From Flavobacterium bizetiae (GTDB taxonomy: Bacteria > Bacteroidota > Bacteroidia > Flavobacteriales > Flavobacteriaceae), in assembly GCF_902804475.1 (NCBI RefSeq), contig NZ_CADCSU010000032.1, forward strand, positions 1 to 64,000: a stretch of 64,000 bases of DNA, in the 5' to 3' direction. A program made the translations under genes and the position numbers. Positions 1 through 9,489 of the stretch are shown one piece after another. Below the pieces are notes generated by a model. It had not been told where the DNA came from. It ran no database searches and was given only the letters and a program-made list of their open reading frames with translations. How positions within the stretch are numbered: the first letter of the stretch is position 1; each line of letters begins with the position of its first letter.

Positions 1-729
1 TGCTGCTGTAGAAGTCGTATTGCTCGCTGTTCCTGCAAATGGATTTACTGTAAAGCTAACATCTGAGTTTGTAGAAGCACAGCTTCCATTAGCTGCAACG
101 GTATATTTAATCGTTACATTAGTATCTGTTGTAACTGCAGCAGGTGTATAAGTTGTTCCTGAGATAGTTCCTCCCCCTAATACAACACTCCATGTTCCTC
201 CTGCCGGAGTAGCCGATAAAGTCTTGGTATCTGTACTACAAATTGCTGCTGTAGAAGTCGTATTGCTCGCTGTTCCTGCAAATGGATTTACTGTAAAGCT
301 AACATCTGAGTTTGTAGAAGCACAGCTTCCATTAGCTGCAACAGTATATTTAATCGTTACATTAGTATCTGTTGTAACTGCAGCAGGTGTATAAGTTGTT
401 CCTGAGATAGTTCCTCCTCCTAATACAACACTCCATGTTCCTCCTGCCGGAGTAGCCGATAAAGTCTTGGTATCTGTACTACAAATTGATGCTGTAGAAG
501 TCGTATTGCTCGCTGTTCCTGCAAATGGATTTACCGTAAAGGTAACATCTGAATTTGTAGAAGCACAGCTTCCATTGGCTGCAACGGTATATTTAATCGT
601 TACATTAGTATTTGCTGTAACTGCAGCAGGTGTATAAGTTGTTCCTGAGATAGTTCCTCCTCCTAATACAACACTCCATGTTCCACCTGCCGGTGTAGCT
701 GATAAAGTCTTGGTATCAGTAGAGCAGAT
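1..729 (-). repeat. Tandem 243-bp coding repeats in the adhesin gene
   Basis: Three in-register copies begin at 1, 244 and 487, each exactly 243 bp (81 codons). Copies 1 and 2 differ at two bases by my reading; copy 3 has more changes. Each encodes a module with the core ICSTDTKTLSATPAGGTW followed by SGTTYTPAAVT and a second cysteine (GSCAS). Sequence upstream in the gene (above 730) is a different Ig-like module, so the array starts here and probably continues off the left edge. Such identity implies recent duplication or gene conversion and makes copy number prone to change and to misassembly. Confidence 0.95.
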
Positions 730-3681
730 TGCTGCTGTAGAAGTTGTATTGTTTGCATTTCCTGGAAATGTATCTATAGTAATTTCCGCACTACCTGTCA
801 TTGTAGATGAACAAGATGTCGTTGCATTAACTGCTTTAACAGTATATGTACCTGCAGCTGTTTTTGTTCCAAATGTTATAGCATTACCATTTCCTGCAAC
901 AGGAGAACCAGTATCTGTACCATTTAATTTTAATTGATAATTTACTCCTGTTTGAGAATTACTTAAACCAACTGCTCGTCCTGATCCACCTGAACAATAT
1001 GAACCTGCACCGGTAACATTATAAGCTATTGGTAATGCATTTACTGTTACTAGAACCACATCTGAAAAAACAGCAGAACAAACTCCATTTTGAACAACAG
1101 CTCTAAAATAAGTATTTGCTGTTAAATTCCCTGCCGCAGCACTTGTTAATGTTGTTGAAGTAATATTGATATCCGTAAATGTTGAAAAACCAGCATCTGT
1201 TGATTTTTGCCATCTTAAAACAGAACCTGTATTACTGCTCAATACTAAATTTGCCGGAGAGCTTCCAGCGCAAATTGCAGGTACTGATGCCACTGTTCCT
1301 CCAACTGAATAGGCGTTTACGTTTAGTGTAACATCTCTATTAACTGTACTGGTACAGTTTGGCGTTGCACTTGTTGTAGTAACACTGATTACTCTTAATG
1401 TTTTACCATTATTTGCTGCCGTTAAAACTGCAGTTTCAAAAAAACCTTCACCTGATACATCTGCCGCAATACCCGTAATAGGAGTTTGTGCAACTCCATC
1501 TATAGAATATGTAATAGTAGATGTACTGCCAGGCAATAATCCCGTCAACTTCATTCTTGCAGGAGAGCCGGCACATGCTGCTGCAGGTTGCGACACTGAT
1601 GCCAAACTTGGAACTGGGCTTATTGTAATTAAAACTGATGTTGAATTTGCTTCCGTACATGAACCGCTTTTTACAACTGCTCTATAATAAGTATTCGTAG
1701 TAAGTGCTCCCATTTGAGCACTTGTTAAAACAGCAGCTGTAGCACCGTTAATATTATTAAATGCACTATTATTTATTGATGACTGCCATTGAATCGTTCC
1801 TGTATAACCTGTTAAAGTCAAATCTTGTGGAGACGTTCCTGAACAAATAGTTTGCGCACTTGATACTGTTCCCGCTACTGAGCCATTACCTACAACTACT
1901 GTAATTACATTAGAAGATGTTAGTCCAGCTCCGCAAGTATTGTGAGACCAAACTTTTAGGTAATAAGTCTGACCAGAAATCAAACCTGAAACATTATAAG
2001 AATTAGAAGTCGTTAAACTACTGCCATTATAACCAGGTAAATGATTAGAAAAATCAGAATTTGTAGAAACTTCTAATCCATAAGATGTTGCATTTGGAAC
2101 CGTGTTCCAATTTGCTGTAAAACTATTACAAGTAATTGCCGTTGCAGCTGTAGCTGTTGGTGCACTTGCTCCTCCGTAAACCACTGACGCTACGTTACTT
2201 ACATTACTACAAGTTGAAATAGACGCTATTCTTCGATAATACATAGTCGTATTAATTGACGGAGTTGTGTAATTTTGATTTGTAGCGCCTGAAATTGTAC
2301 CAAAAGTTATATTATTGCTACTGCTTTCCCATCTATATGTGATATTCGAACCTTTGCCATCTGTTGCGGCAGCACCTGTAATTACAATAGAACGTGCAAT
2401 ATTATCACAAAAACTTGATGTACCAGGGCTAATTGAATTATTTGTTATTGGCGCATAAGCTTTATAAGTTATTGTAGAACTATTAGAAGTTTTACCATAG
2501 GAATCATCAAAAGTATAGTTTATTGTAACTGGCCCAACAATCGTGTTATCTATTGGAGTAAATGTAACTTTTCCAGTTGTAGAATCATAAGTAAATACTC
2601 CCTGACCTGAGACTGTTTTAGTTGTTTGAATTCCAGAAGTAGCAGGATCTAAATCTACAGAAGATTTATTAATAGTACCCATTGTATTAACTGCTCCATT
2701 ATCGTTCGCTGTTATATCTCCAGAAGTTGCTGCTAAACCAATACATCCTTCAAAAGAATCTGCATTTGCAATTGGAGTAAGCAATGTAGCCGGGTCAACC
2801 GTTATATTTAAATTACGAATTTCATGAAAATTGTTTGATCCACCAGTTGAAGAAGAAATGGCAAATTTTAAATTAGGCGGAGCTGTAGTTTTATATTCAT
2901 AATTATTAATTATTAAATCCCTTGCACTTCCATGGGTTAAATAAACATCAATAAAAAAACCACCACCTGTACGAGGTTTTAGAACAACCTCCATCTTTCT
3001 AAAACCTGCTATCGAACTATTTGTTGCATTCCTGTTACCACCTGCAACATTAAAAGAACTCGCTAAAGCAGTCGTTTGTACCGAAATCAGATGATCATAA
3101 CCCTTCAAGTCAGATCCTGCTCCTCTTAAAGTAATATTACTAGGCAAAACACCACCTGATGCGCCACCACTTTTTCCTTCATTATTAGCTGAAAAATTTC
3201 CATATTCGTCAATTCCAATACCTAAATAACCTTTAGAAAAACCAGTTTCCTGATTTCTTTGGGCATAACCCAATGAACCTCCAAAAGCTCCAGCGGTTGC
3301 CGTAGCTGTTGCATCAAATAAAATAAAGGCAATACCATCGGCACCATTTCCGCTATGGGTATAATATTCAAATGAAATAGTCATACCATAAGCAGATGGA
3401 AACGAGTATATATCTGAATAAACAATTCCTTTTTGGCTACCATCTCTGTTTGTAAGCCTTAAATATCCTGAACCGTCTAGATCAGTATAACCATCTTTTG
3501 GACCAAAACCTCCGGTTAAAAAGGCTGATGGCGAACCGCCAAACGAAACACCTGGAGCCGTTGAATTTTTAAATGATTGTGAATATGGAAATTGAGCCCT
3601 CGTTTGACTGGTAACAAATAATAATAAAACAAGAGAAATTAGCCTAAGAAGTTTAGACTGACTAAGAGTAAAGTTACGCAT
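1..3681 (-). CDS. Giant secreted L-type-lectin adhesin, N-terminal 1227 residues (3' end beyond window)
   Basis: This is an open frame from an ATG at 3681 to the window edge with no stop. Residues 1-30 are a signal peptide (MRNFTLSQSKLLRLISLVLL... ending TRAQ). Residues about 31-290 look like a bacterial L-type lectin domain (YSQSF start, GADGIAFILFD and GIGIDEYGN-like strands). About 300-410 resembles a CshA-type fibril repeat (DITANDNGAVN, TKTVSGQGVFTYD, VTFTPID). A fibronectin-III-like domain follows at about 500-600 (TANWNTVPNATSYGLEVS), then Ig-like modules with paired cysteines. The last visible part is 81-residue repeats. Inference: a surface adhesin, possibly exported by the type IX system used for Flavobacterium gliding adhesins; the C-terminal sorting domain that would prove it lies outside the window. 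The lectin and repeat assignments are by eye. Confidence 0.85.
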   Translation of the reverse strand, partial: MRNFTLSQSKLLRLISLVLLLFVTSQTRAQFPYSQSFKNSTAPGVSFGGSPSAFLTGGFGPKDGYTDLDGSGYLRLTNRDGSQKGIVYSDIYSFPSAYGMTISFEYYTHSGNGADGIAFILFDATATATAGAFGGSLGYAQRNQETGFSKGYLGIGIDEYGNFSANNEGKSGGASGGVLPSNITLRGAGSDLKGYDHLISVQTTALASSFNVAGGNRNATNSSIAGFRKMEVVLKPRTGGGFFIDVYLTHGSARDLIINNYEYKTTAPPNLKFAISSSTGGSNNFHEIRNLNITVDPATLLTPIANADSFEGCIGLAATSGDITANDNGAVNTMGTINKSSVDLDPATSGIQTTKTVSGQGVFTYDSTTGKVTFTPIDNTIVGPVTINYTFDDSYGKTSNSSTITYKAYAPITNNSISPGTSSFCDNIARSIVITGAAATDGKGSNITYRWESSSNNITFGTISGATNQNYTTPSINTTMYYRRIASISTCSNVSNVASVVYGGASAPTATAATAITCNSFTANWNTVPNATSYGLEVSTNSDFSNHLPGYNGSSLTTSNSYNVSGLISGQTYYLKVWSHNTCGAGLTSSNVITVVVGNGSVAGTVSSAQTICSGTSPQDLTLTGYTGTIQWQSSINNSAFNNINGATAAVLTSAQMGALTTNTYYRAVVKSGSCTEANSTSVLITISPVPSLASVSQPAAACAGSPARMKLTGLLPGSTSTITYSIDGVAQTPITGIAADVSGEGFFETAVLTAANNGKTLRVISVTTTSATPNCTSTVNRDVTLNVNAYSVGGTVASVPAICAGSSPANLVLSSNTGSVLRWQKSTDAGFSTFTDINITSTTLTSAAAGNLTANTYFRAVVQNGVCSAVFSDVVLVTVNALPIAYNVTGAGSYCSGGSGRAVGLSNSQTGVNYQLKLNGTDTGSPVAGNGNAITFGTKTAAGTYTVKAVNATTSCSSTMTGSAEITIDTFPGNANNTTSTAAICSTDTKTLSATPAGGTWSVVLGGGTISGTTYTPAAVTANTNVTIKYTVAANGSCASTNSDVTFTVNPFAGTASNTTSTASICSTDTKTLSATPAGGTWSVVLGGGTISGTTYTPAAVTTDTNVTIKYTVAANGSCASTNSDVSFTVNPFAGTASNTTSTAAICSTDTKTLSATPAGGTWSVVLGGGTISGTTYTPAAVTTDTNVTIKYTVAANGSCASTNSDVSFTVNPFAGTASNTTSTAA

Positions 3682-4176
3682 AGACAACTGTGAATTTAAG
3701 AATAGAAATATTGAAAGCAGAAGAACCAAATTTGGTTTTCAGCATTTGAAGCAGATACGATAAAATAAAAGAAATGGATTTTGAAAATCTTAAAAAAGGA
3801 GTTTCCGGATTTTCACAAAAATAAAGTAGTTTTTGCACCATAAATGTATGTAGTTCAAGACACAAAAAATGTCTTTAGGTTAAATTAGTAGTTTTGGAGC
3901 CGCGAAAATATGCAAACACCTAATTACTAACTACTTTAGTCGATAAACTACACAGATAAACGTTGAATTACACTTTTAGTCGACAAAAATTAACCTTGAA
4001 CCGCAGAAAACTTAACTATTCGATAATAAAAGAGGAGAAATTTCTTAATTTTTTGACGTATTATCGGTTTTTAAAGAAATTCAAGATAAAAACGTAAAAA
4101 TCTTACAAATTAAAAAGAAAAAGAAATGAAAAAATAGTGTTTAAAAGAAAGAAAAAAGCATTCTTCCACTTTTAAA
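3682..4176. other. Intergenic spacer between adhesin and queG
   Basis: No convincing gene is seen in these 495 bases. The motif TTTAGTCGA occurs twice as a direct repeat at 3935-3943 and 3975-3983, 40 bp apart. A TATTTTTG element on the minus strand (3816-3823) could be a -7 box for the adhesin, but no good -33 TTTG sits at the right distance. Both genes are on the minus strand, so the spacer holds the queG 3' end and the adhesin promoter. Confidence 0.5.
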
Positions 4177-5103
4177 TCACTCTAAAAATCTTACATTTCT
4201 TTTTAAACCTTCAAACTTGGTTCTTTTAATTGGGGAATTTTTAAAAACAGCACGAAAAGTCTCTTCCGTGATCTCAATCCAGTCTTTTTTGGAAAAAGAA
4301 AGTAGTTCCGGATTTGGATTAAATAAGGGCTCTGAATGAGGTTTCGAGAACCGATTCCAGGGGCAAACATCCTGGCAAGTATCACAACCAAACATCCATT
4401 CATCAAATTTTCCTTTCATTTCATAAGGAATATTTTCTTTGAGTTCAATCGTATAATAGGAGATACATTTGCTTCCGTCAACAACATGAGGCGCAACAAT
4501 TGCCTGAGTAGGACAAGCATCAATACAGGCTGTACAAGAACCACAATGGTCTGTAGTCGCATGATCATATTCCAGGTCTAGATCGAGAATAAGCTCTGCA
4601 ATAAAATAAAAAGAACCTACTTTTTGAGTCAACAGATTTCCACTTTTACCAATCCATCCTAAACCACTTTTTGCCGCCCATGCACGATCTAAAACAGGTG
4701 CCGAATCCACAAAAGCACGACCGGAAACATCGCCTATATTTTCCTGAATCGAGTGTAGAAATTCTTTTAGTTTTTCTTTGATTACAAAATGATAATCCTG
4801 ACCATAGGCATATTTAGAAATTTTAAAGCTGTCTTGAGTTTGGGTTTCTTCCGGATAATAATTTAATAAAAGTGACACCACACTTTTGGCATCATCTACT
4901 AACAAGGTAGGATCTAAACGTTTGTCAAAATAATTCTCCATATACGCCATTTGGCCATGATGGTTGTTATTGAGCCATTTTTCAAGACGTGGTGCCTCCT
5001 CTTCCAGAAATCCAGCTTTAGATATTCCGCAAGAAAGAAAACCGAGGCGTTTTGCTTCTGATTTTATAAATTCTGAATATATTTCTTTTGCATTAATGCT
5101 CAT
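4177..5103 (-). CDS. queG: Epoxyqueuosine reductase QueG
   Basis: The cytoplasmic cobalamin-dependent iron-sulfur enzyme reduces epoxyqueuosine to queuosine at position 34 of tRNAs with GUN anticodons. The 308 residues have the family core ([21 protein letters not shown] region near residue 130, with the catalytic aspartate) and two ferredoxin-type [4Fe-4S] motifs, [12 protein letters not shown] at about 187 and CDTCQDVCP at about 240. Length is normal for Bacteroidota and shorter than the E. coli protein. The ATG overlaps the P450 stop by four bases (5100-5103), so the two are translationally coupled. A probable queuosine-precursor transporter lies far away at 50117. Confidence 0.95.
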   Translation of the reverse strand: MSINAKEIYSEFIKSEAKRLGFLSCGISKAGFLEEEAPRLEKWLNNNHHGQMAYMENYFDKRLDPTLLVDDAKSVVSLLLNYYPEETQTQDSFKISKYAYGQDYHFVIKEKLKEFLHSIQENIGDVSGRAFVDSAPVLDRAWAAKSGLGWIGKSGNLLTQKVGSFYFIAELILDLDLEYDHATTDHCGSCTACIDACPTQAIVAPHVVDGSKCISYYTIELKENIPYEMKGKFDEWMFGCDTCQDVCPWNRFSKPHSEPLFNPNPELLSFSKKDWIEITEETFRAVFKNSPIKRTKFEGLKRNVRFLE

Positions 5104-6446
5104 CTTTTCGAAAATGAAACTTCTACACCAAGCGGTTTTAATGTAATTAAAGGATTAAACTGAACTGTATCAGTGCTGGATTTAATCTCATATTTTTTTA
5201 CAATTTGAGCAATGGTCAAACACATTTCATAAATAGCAAATCCAGCTCCTATGCACATTCTTGGTCCCGCACCAAACGGGTAAAAATATTGCATAGACAT
5301 TTTTTTCTGCTCGCCAAGAAATCGTTCAGGAATAAATTCATCCGGATTTTCCCAATATTTAGGATTTCGATGTAATTCGTAGAAAGAAACCCCAATAAGA
5401 GTTTCCTTTTTTATATGAAAACCAGCAAGAGTATCATCTGTAACATTTTGTCTGTCTGTAATCCATGCTGGCGGATACAAACGCATAGATTCATTTAATA
5501 CTGCATTAGTATAAGTCATTTTTTGAAGCTGTTCCACAATATTCTCAGTTTGAGATTCTATCTCTAAAATCTCATCTAAAACTTTTTGTTGTACATCGGG
5601 ATTTCTTCCTAAAAGATGTAAAGTAAAAGTCAAAGCATTTGCCGTAGTTTCATGTCCTGCGATAAAGAGCACTTTAATTTCATCTACTAATTGCTTAACC
5701 GACATACCTTCTTCCGTATCTTCATATCGGGTTTCCAAAAGCATATTGAGCAAGTCATTAATTTCTTCTTTCGAAGTCATTCTTTCTTCAATAATTTCAT
5801 GAATAATGCTATTGTTTTCTTCAGCAAGTTCCAGATGTTTCTTTACTTGTCCGCTTAAAGAAAACCACCATGCTTTATGTGGAAGTCTAATTTCTTTGAT
5901 TAAAAAATTCTGAACTTCTTCAATAATAAATTTAATTCGGTTTAGTTTTTCGTCAGAGATTGAAAGTTGAAACAATGACTTCGCCACGACATTAAACGCT
6001 AGCTGGCTCATTACAGGAAAAACATCAATAGATTCTCCCTCTACTAAATTATTCAATTCTGAAGTAATAGTCAAATTCATGTTTTCAACCAACTGATTCA
6101 TCTTTTGCTTATGAAACGCAGGTTGAATTAATCTTCTTTGTTTTAACCAAAAATCACCATCAACAGTTAAAAGTCCTTTTCCTAAATATTTAGAAAGGTA
6201 TACAGATTGAAATTTAGATTTATGATAATTCTTTTGATTCTTTTGTAAAATATATTGAGCAATTTCATTATCTCTTGATAAGATTATATGTTTAGAAACT
6301 CCAATTTTAAGAGAAAAAGAGTCTCCAAATTGTTCAAAATATCTTTTATGAAAAGGAATCGGATTTCTACGCACTCCTTCTGCATCCAGAAAGAATCTCA
6401 CTATTGAAAGCCTGTTCGGGTAATTATATTTTCTATTTTCAGACAT
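5100..6446 (-). CDS. Cytochrome P450
   Basis: This is a 448-residue P450 mono-oxygenase. The signature elements are in order: the I-helix oxygen-binding motif AGHETTAN (about residue 265), the K-helix ExxR in ESMRLYPP (about 318), and the haem-ligand loop [14 protein letters not shown] with the axial cysteine near 397. There is no membrane anchor and no fused reductase, so it needs separate redox partners, none of which is nearby. It lies between ruvB (11 bp upstream) and queG (4-bp overlap), apparently in one transcript. The substrate cannot be told; Bacteroidota P450s of this kind are often assigned to fatty-acid or terpenoid oxidation without proof. Confidence 0.93.
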   Translation of the reverse strand: MSENRKYNYPNRLSIVRFFLDAEGVRRNPIPFHKRYFEQFGDSFSLKIGVSKHIILSRDNEIAQYILQKNQKNYHKSKFQSVYLSKYLGKGLLTVDGDFWLKQRRLIQPAFHKQKMNQLVENMNLTITSELNNLVEGESIDVFPVMSQLAFNVVAKSLFQLSISDEKLNRIKFIIEEVQNFLIKEIRLPHKAWWFSLSGQVKKHLELAEENNSIIHEIIEERMTSKEEINDLLNMLLETRYEDTEEGMSVKQLVDEIKVLFIAGHETTANALTFTLHLLGRNPDVQQKVLDEILEIESQTENIVEQLQKMTYTNAVLNESMRLYPPAWITDRQNVTDDTLAGFHIKKETLIGVSFYELHRNPKYWENPDEFIPERFLGEQKKMSMQYFYPFGAGPRMCIGAGFAIYEMCLTIAQIVKKYEIKSSTDTVQFNPLITLKPLGVEVSFSKR

Positions 6447-6457
6447 TTTGATTACAA

Positions 6458-7480
6458 TTAAAACAATCCGCCCTGAATATTCGTATTTAATTTTCCTAAG
6501 TGCTTGTATGCTTTATCCGTTACCTCACGTCCGCGTGGCGTACGCATAATAAAACCTTCCTGAATTAAAAATGGTTCATAAACTTCTTCGATCGTTTCAC
6601 TGCTTTCAGAAACTGCAGTTGCCAAAGTTGAAAGTCCAACAGGTCCGCCTTTAAATTTATTGATGATGGTTAACAAGATTTTATTATCCATTTCATCCAA
6701 TCCATGCGCATCAACATTAAGGGCTCTTAAGGCATAACGTGCAATTTCAAGATCGATGGTTCCGTTACCTTTTATTTGTGCAAAATCTCGCACTCTACGT
6801 AATAATGCATTGGCTATACGAGGAGTTCCACGGCTTCTACCAGCTATTTCGATAGCAGCATCTAATGAAATTGGCATTTTAAGAATTGACGAACTTCTTT
6901 CAACAATAGTCGTTAAAAGTTCGGTAGTATAATATTGTAATCGCGATGAAATTCCGAAACGGGCACGCATTGGCGCCGTCAATAATCCTGAACGGGTTGT
7001 TGCCCCAATTAAAGTAAAAGGATTTAAATTAATTTGTACCGTTCTGGCATTTGGCCCAGACTCGATCATAATATCAATTTTAAAATCCTCCATTGCCGAG
7101 TAAAGATACTCTTCGACAATTGGGCTTAAACGATGAATTTCATCAATGAATAAAACATCTCTTTCATCGAGATTAGTCAAAAGACCCGCTAAATCTCCAG
7201 GTTTGTCTAAAACAGGTCCTGAAGTAATTTTGATACCCACTTCAAGTTCATTGGCCAAAATATTAGCCAAAGTAGTTTTACCTAATCCGGGAGGTCCGTG
7301 AAAAAGTGTATGATCAAGTGCTTCGCCACGTTGATTGGCTGCAGCAACAAAAACTTTTAAATTCTCTAAAACTTGATCTTGTCCGGCAAAATCATCAAAT
7401 GACAGCGGACGCAATCTTTTTTCAAGATCTAATTCTTCTGGATTGTACCCATTTGTTGTGGGATCTAGGTTTTCATTCAT
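6458..7480 (-). CDS. ruvB: Holliday junction branch-migration helicase RuvB
   Basis: This is the AAA+ motor that, with RuvA, drives branch migration of Holliday junctions. The 340 residues show Walker [12 protein letters not shown] (about 62-72), Walker [10 protein letters not shown] (about 110), sensor-1 region [10 protein letters not shown], the arginine-finger segment MRARFGI, and the C-terminal winged-helix end ([13 protein letters not shown]). ruvA and ruvC are not adjacent, which is common in Bacteroidota. It is the first gene of the ruvB-P450-queG group. A TATCTTTG -7-like box lies at 7495-7502 on the minus strand just upstream, though without a clear -33. Confidence 0.97.
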   Translation of the reverse strand: MNENLDPTTNGYNPEELDLEKRLRPLSFDDFAGQDQVLENLKVFVAAANQRGEALDHTLFHGPPGLGKTTLANILANELEVGIKITSGPVLDKPGDLAGLLTNLDERDVLFIDEIHRLSPIVEEYLYSAMEDFKIDIMIESGPNARTVQINLNPFTLIGATTRSGLLTAPMRARFGISSRLQYYTTELLTTIVERSSSILKMPISLDAAIEIAGRSRGTPRIANALLRRVRDFAQIKGNGTIDLEIARYALRALNVDAHGLDEMDNKILLTIINKFKGGPVGLSTLATAVSESSETIEEVYEPFLIQEGFIMRTPRGREVTDKAYKHLGKLNTNIQGGLF

Positions 7481-7615
7481 TTTACAAAGATAGACAAAGT
7501 AATTAGTTTGTAAAATAGATAAATTTTAAATAAAACGAAACCCAATTTCAATTTTTTAAAATTACAAATTGCAATATGAGATTAAACTTAACTGGGATTT
7601 GGAATCTATAAAAAC

Positions 7616-7648
7616 AAAAAAGACCATCTTTTCAGATGGTCTTTTTTA
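7616..7648 (-). terminator. Terminator of the act-cox operon
   Basis: A perfect 9-bp stem (AGACCATCT at 7621-7629 with AGATGGTCT at 7634-7642) has a four-base loop and A/T tracts on both sides. It sits just past the coxA stop on the minus strand. Confidence 0.9.
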
Positions 7649-7655
7649 AATATTT

Positions 7656-9458
7656 TTAGTGGTGTAAAACTTCTTCACCTTCTTTCATTGGTACATTTTG
7701 AGGAACAAAATCTACATCGTGATTTGGGTTACTGTAGTCATATGGCCAACGGTATACGTGAGGAATTTCTCCTGGCCAGTTACCGTGAATATGCTCTACT
7801 GGAGTTGTCCACTCTAATGTTGTCGATTTCCATGGATTTTGTACTGCTTTCTTACCGTAGAAAATACTACTAAAGAAGTTGTACAAGAATACTAATTGGA
7901 ACGCACCTCCTACAAGAGCAAATGTTGTAATTAAAACATTCACATTTTGCAAATCATCAAATAATGGGAAGTTTGTGTTTGTATAATAACGTCTTGGTAA
8001 ACCAGCTAATCCGATAAAGTGCATTGGGAAGAAAACTCCGTAAGCACAAACTGCTGTTACCCAAAAGTGAATATAACCTAAGTTTTTGTTTAACATTCTT
8101 CCGTACATTTTAGGAAACCAGTGGTAAATACCAGCAAACATTCCGTAAAGTGCAGAGATACCCATTACTAAGTGAAAGTGAGCAATTACGAAGTATGTAT
8201 CGTGAACGTTAATATCTAAAGTACTATCTCCTAAAATGATTCCTGTTAAACCTCCAGTGATGAAAGTAGAAACCATTCCGATAGAGAATAACATTGCAGG
8301 ATTAAATTGCAGGTTACCTTTCCATAAAGTTGTAATCCAGTTGAACGCTTTTACAGCAGACGGAATTGCAATCAATAAAGTAGTAAAGGTAAATACAGAT
8401 CCTAAGAAAGGATTCATACCTGAAATAAACATGTGGTGACCCCAAACAATTGTAGATAAAAATGCAATTGCAAGAACTGACATGATCATCGCTCTGTATC
8501 CAAAAATTGGTTTACGAGAGTTCGTAGCCATAATTTCAGAAACAAGACCCATTGCTGGTAAGATTACGATATATACCTCAGGGTGTCCTAAGAACCAGAA
8601 TAAGTGTTCGAACAATACTGGAGAACCTCCTTGATAATGTAAAACCTCTCCTGCAATATAGATATCAGATAAGAAGAATGAAGTACCAAAACTTCTATCA
8701 AAAATCAATAATAAAGCAGCTGATAATAATACCGGGAACGAAATAACACCAATGATAGCTGTTACGAAAAATGTCCAGATTGTAAGCGGAAGTCTAGTCA
8801 TAGACATTCCTTTTGTTCTTAAGTTGATAACAGTTACAATGTAGTTTAATGATCCCATTAATGAAGATGCAATAAAGATAGCCATCGAAACTAACCATAA
8901 AGTCATACCAGTTCCAGATCCAGGGATCGCTTGTGGTAAAGCACTTAACGGAGGGTAAATTGTCCAACCTGCAGAAGCTGGTCCAGCTTCAACAAATAAA
9001 GAAGATAACATGATTACAGCAGATAAGAAGAACAACCAGTATGAAATCATATTCATGAATCCAGAAGCCATATCTCTTGCTCCAATTTGAAGTGGAATAA
9101 GTAAGTTACTAAAAGTACCACTTAAACCAGCCGTTAGTACAAAGAATACCATAATGGTACCGTGAATTGTTACTAAAGCCAAATAAATATCATTTGCCAT
9201 TACACCGTCAGGTGCAAATTTATCTCCTAATAAAACATTAAAGATTTTAAAAGACTCTTCTGGCCATGCTAATTGCATTCTAAAAAGCAAGGACATTGCA
9301 ATACCAATTATACCCATAATAATACCGGTAATTAAGTATTGCTTAGCAATCATTTTATGATCAATACTAAAGATGTATTTAGTAATGAACGTTTCTTTAT
9401 GATGATGTTCGTGCTCGTGATCGTGTCCGTGATCGTGACCGTGCGCTTCTGCTGACAT
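7656..9458 (-). CDS. coxA: Cytochrome c oxidase subunit I (A1-type haem-copper oxidase)
   Basis: This is the catalytic membrane subunit that reduces O2 to water and pumps protons. The 600 residues include the A-type signature GHPEVY with the D-channel glutamate (about 292), the CuB histidine pair WGHHMF (about 340), the K-channel lysine in IPSAVKAFNW, and the haem ligands in HDTYFVIAHFHLVMG (about 420-430). The GHPEV form indicates the A1 subfamily. An unusual feature is the N-terminus: residues 5-20 are dense in His (GHDHGHDHEHEHHH), a possible metal-binding extension. It is last in the act-cox operon, 31 bp after coxB. No subunit III follows before the terminator. Confidence 0.97.
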   Translation of the reverse strand: MSAEAHGHDHGHDHEHEHHHKETFITKYIFSIDHKMIAKQYLITGIIMGIIGIAMSLLFRMQLAWPEESFKIFNVLLGDKFAPDGVMANDIYLALVTIHGTIMVFFVLTAGLSGTFSNLLIPLQIGARDMASGFMNMISYWLFFLSAVIMLSSLFVEAGPASAGWTIYPPLSALPQAIPGSGTGMTLWLVSMAIFIASSLMGSLNYIVTVINLRTKGMSMTRLPLTIWTFFVTAIIGVISFPVLLSAALLLIFDRSFGTSFFLSDIYIAGEVLHYQGGSPVLFEHLFWFLGHPEVYIVILPAMGLVSEIMATNSRKPIFGYRAMIMSVLAIAFLSTIVWGHHMFISGMNPFLGSVFTFTTLLIAIPSAVKAFNWITTLWKGNLQFNPAMLFSIGMVSTFITGGLTGIILGDSTLDINVHDTYFVIAHFHLVMGISALYGMFAGIYHWFPKMYGRMLNKNLGYIHFWVTAVCAYGVFFPMHFIGLAGLPRRYYTNTNFPLFDDLQNVNVLITTFALVGGAFQLVFLYNFFSSIFYGKKAVQNPWKSTTLEWTTPVEHIHGNWPGEIPHVYRWPYDYSNPNHDVDFVPQNVPMKEGEEVLHH

Positions 9459-9489
9459 ATATGTGTACTTTAAATTTTCTTAATAAATA

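Noticed and set aside
1-729. Regular 243-bp repeats as a CRISPR array
   Set aside because: Units are far too long, have no spacers, and lie in one open reading frame encoding secreted Ig-like modules.
710-937. 75-residue plus-strand frame inside the adhesin
   Set aside because: It is the antisense shadow of a repetitive coding region with low-complexity Val/Ala codons; the minus frame is continuous over 1227 codons.
3674-3865. 63-residue minus frame upstream of the adhesin
   Set aside because: It overlaps the adhesin start in another frame, has no recognisable domain or good start context, and would sit in the leader.
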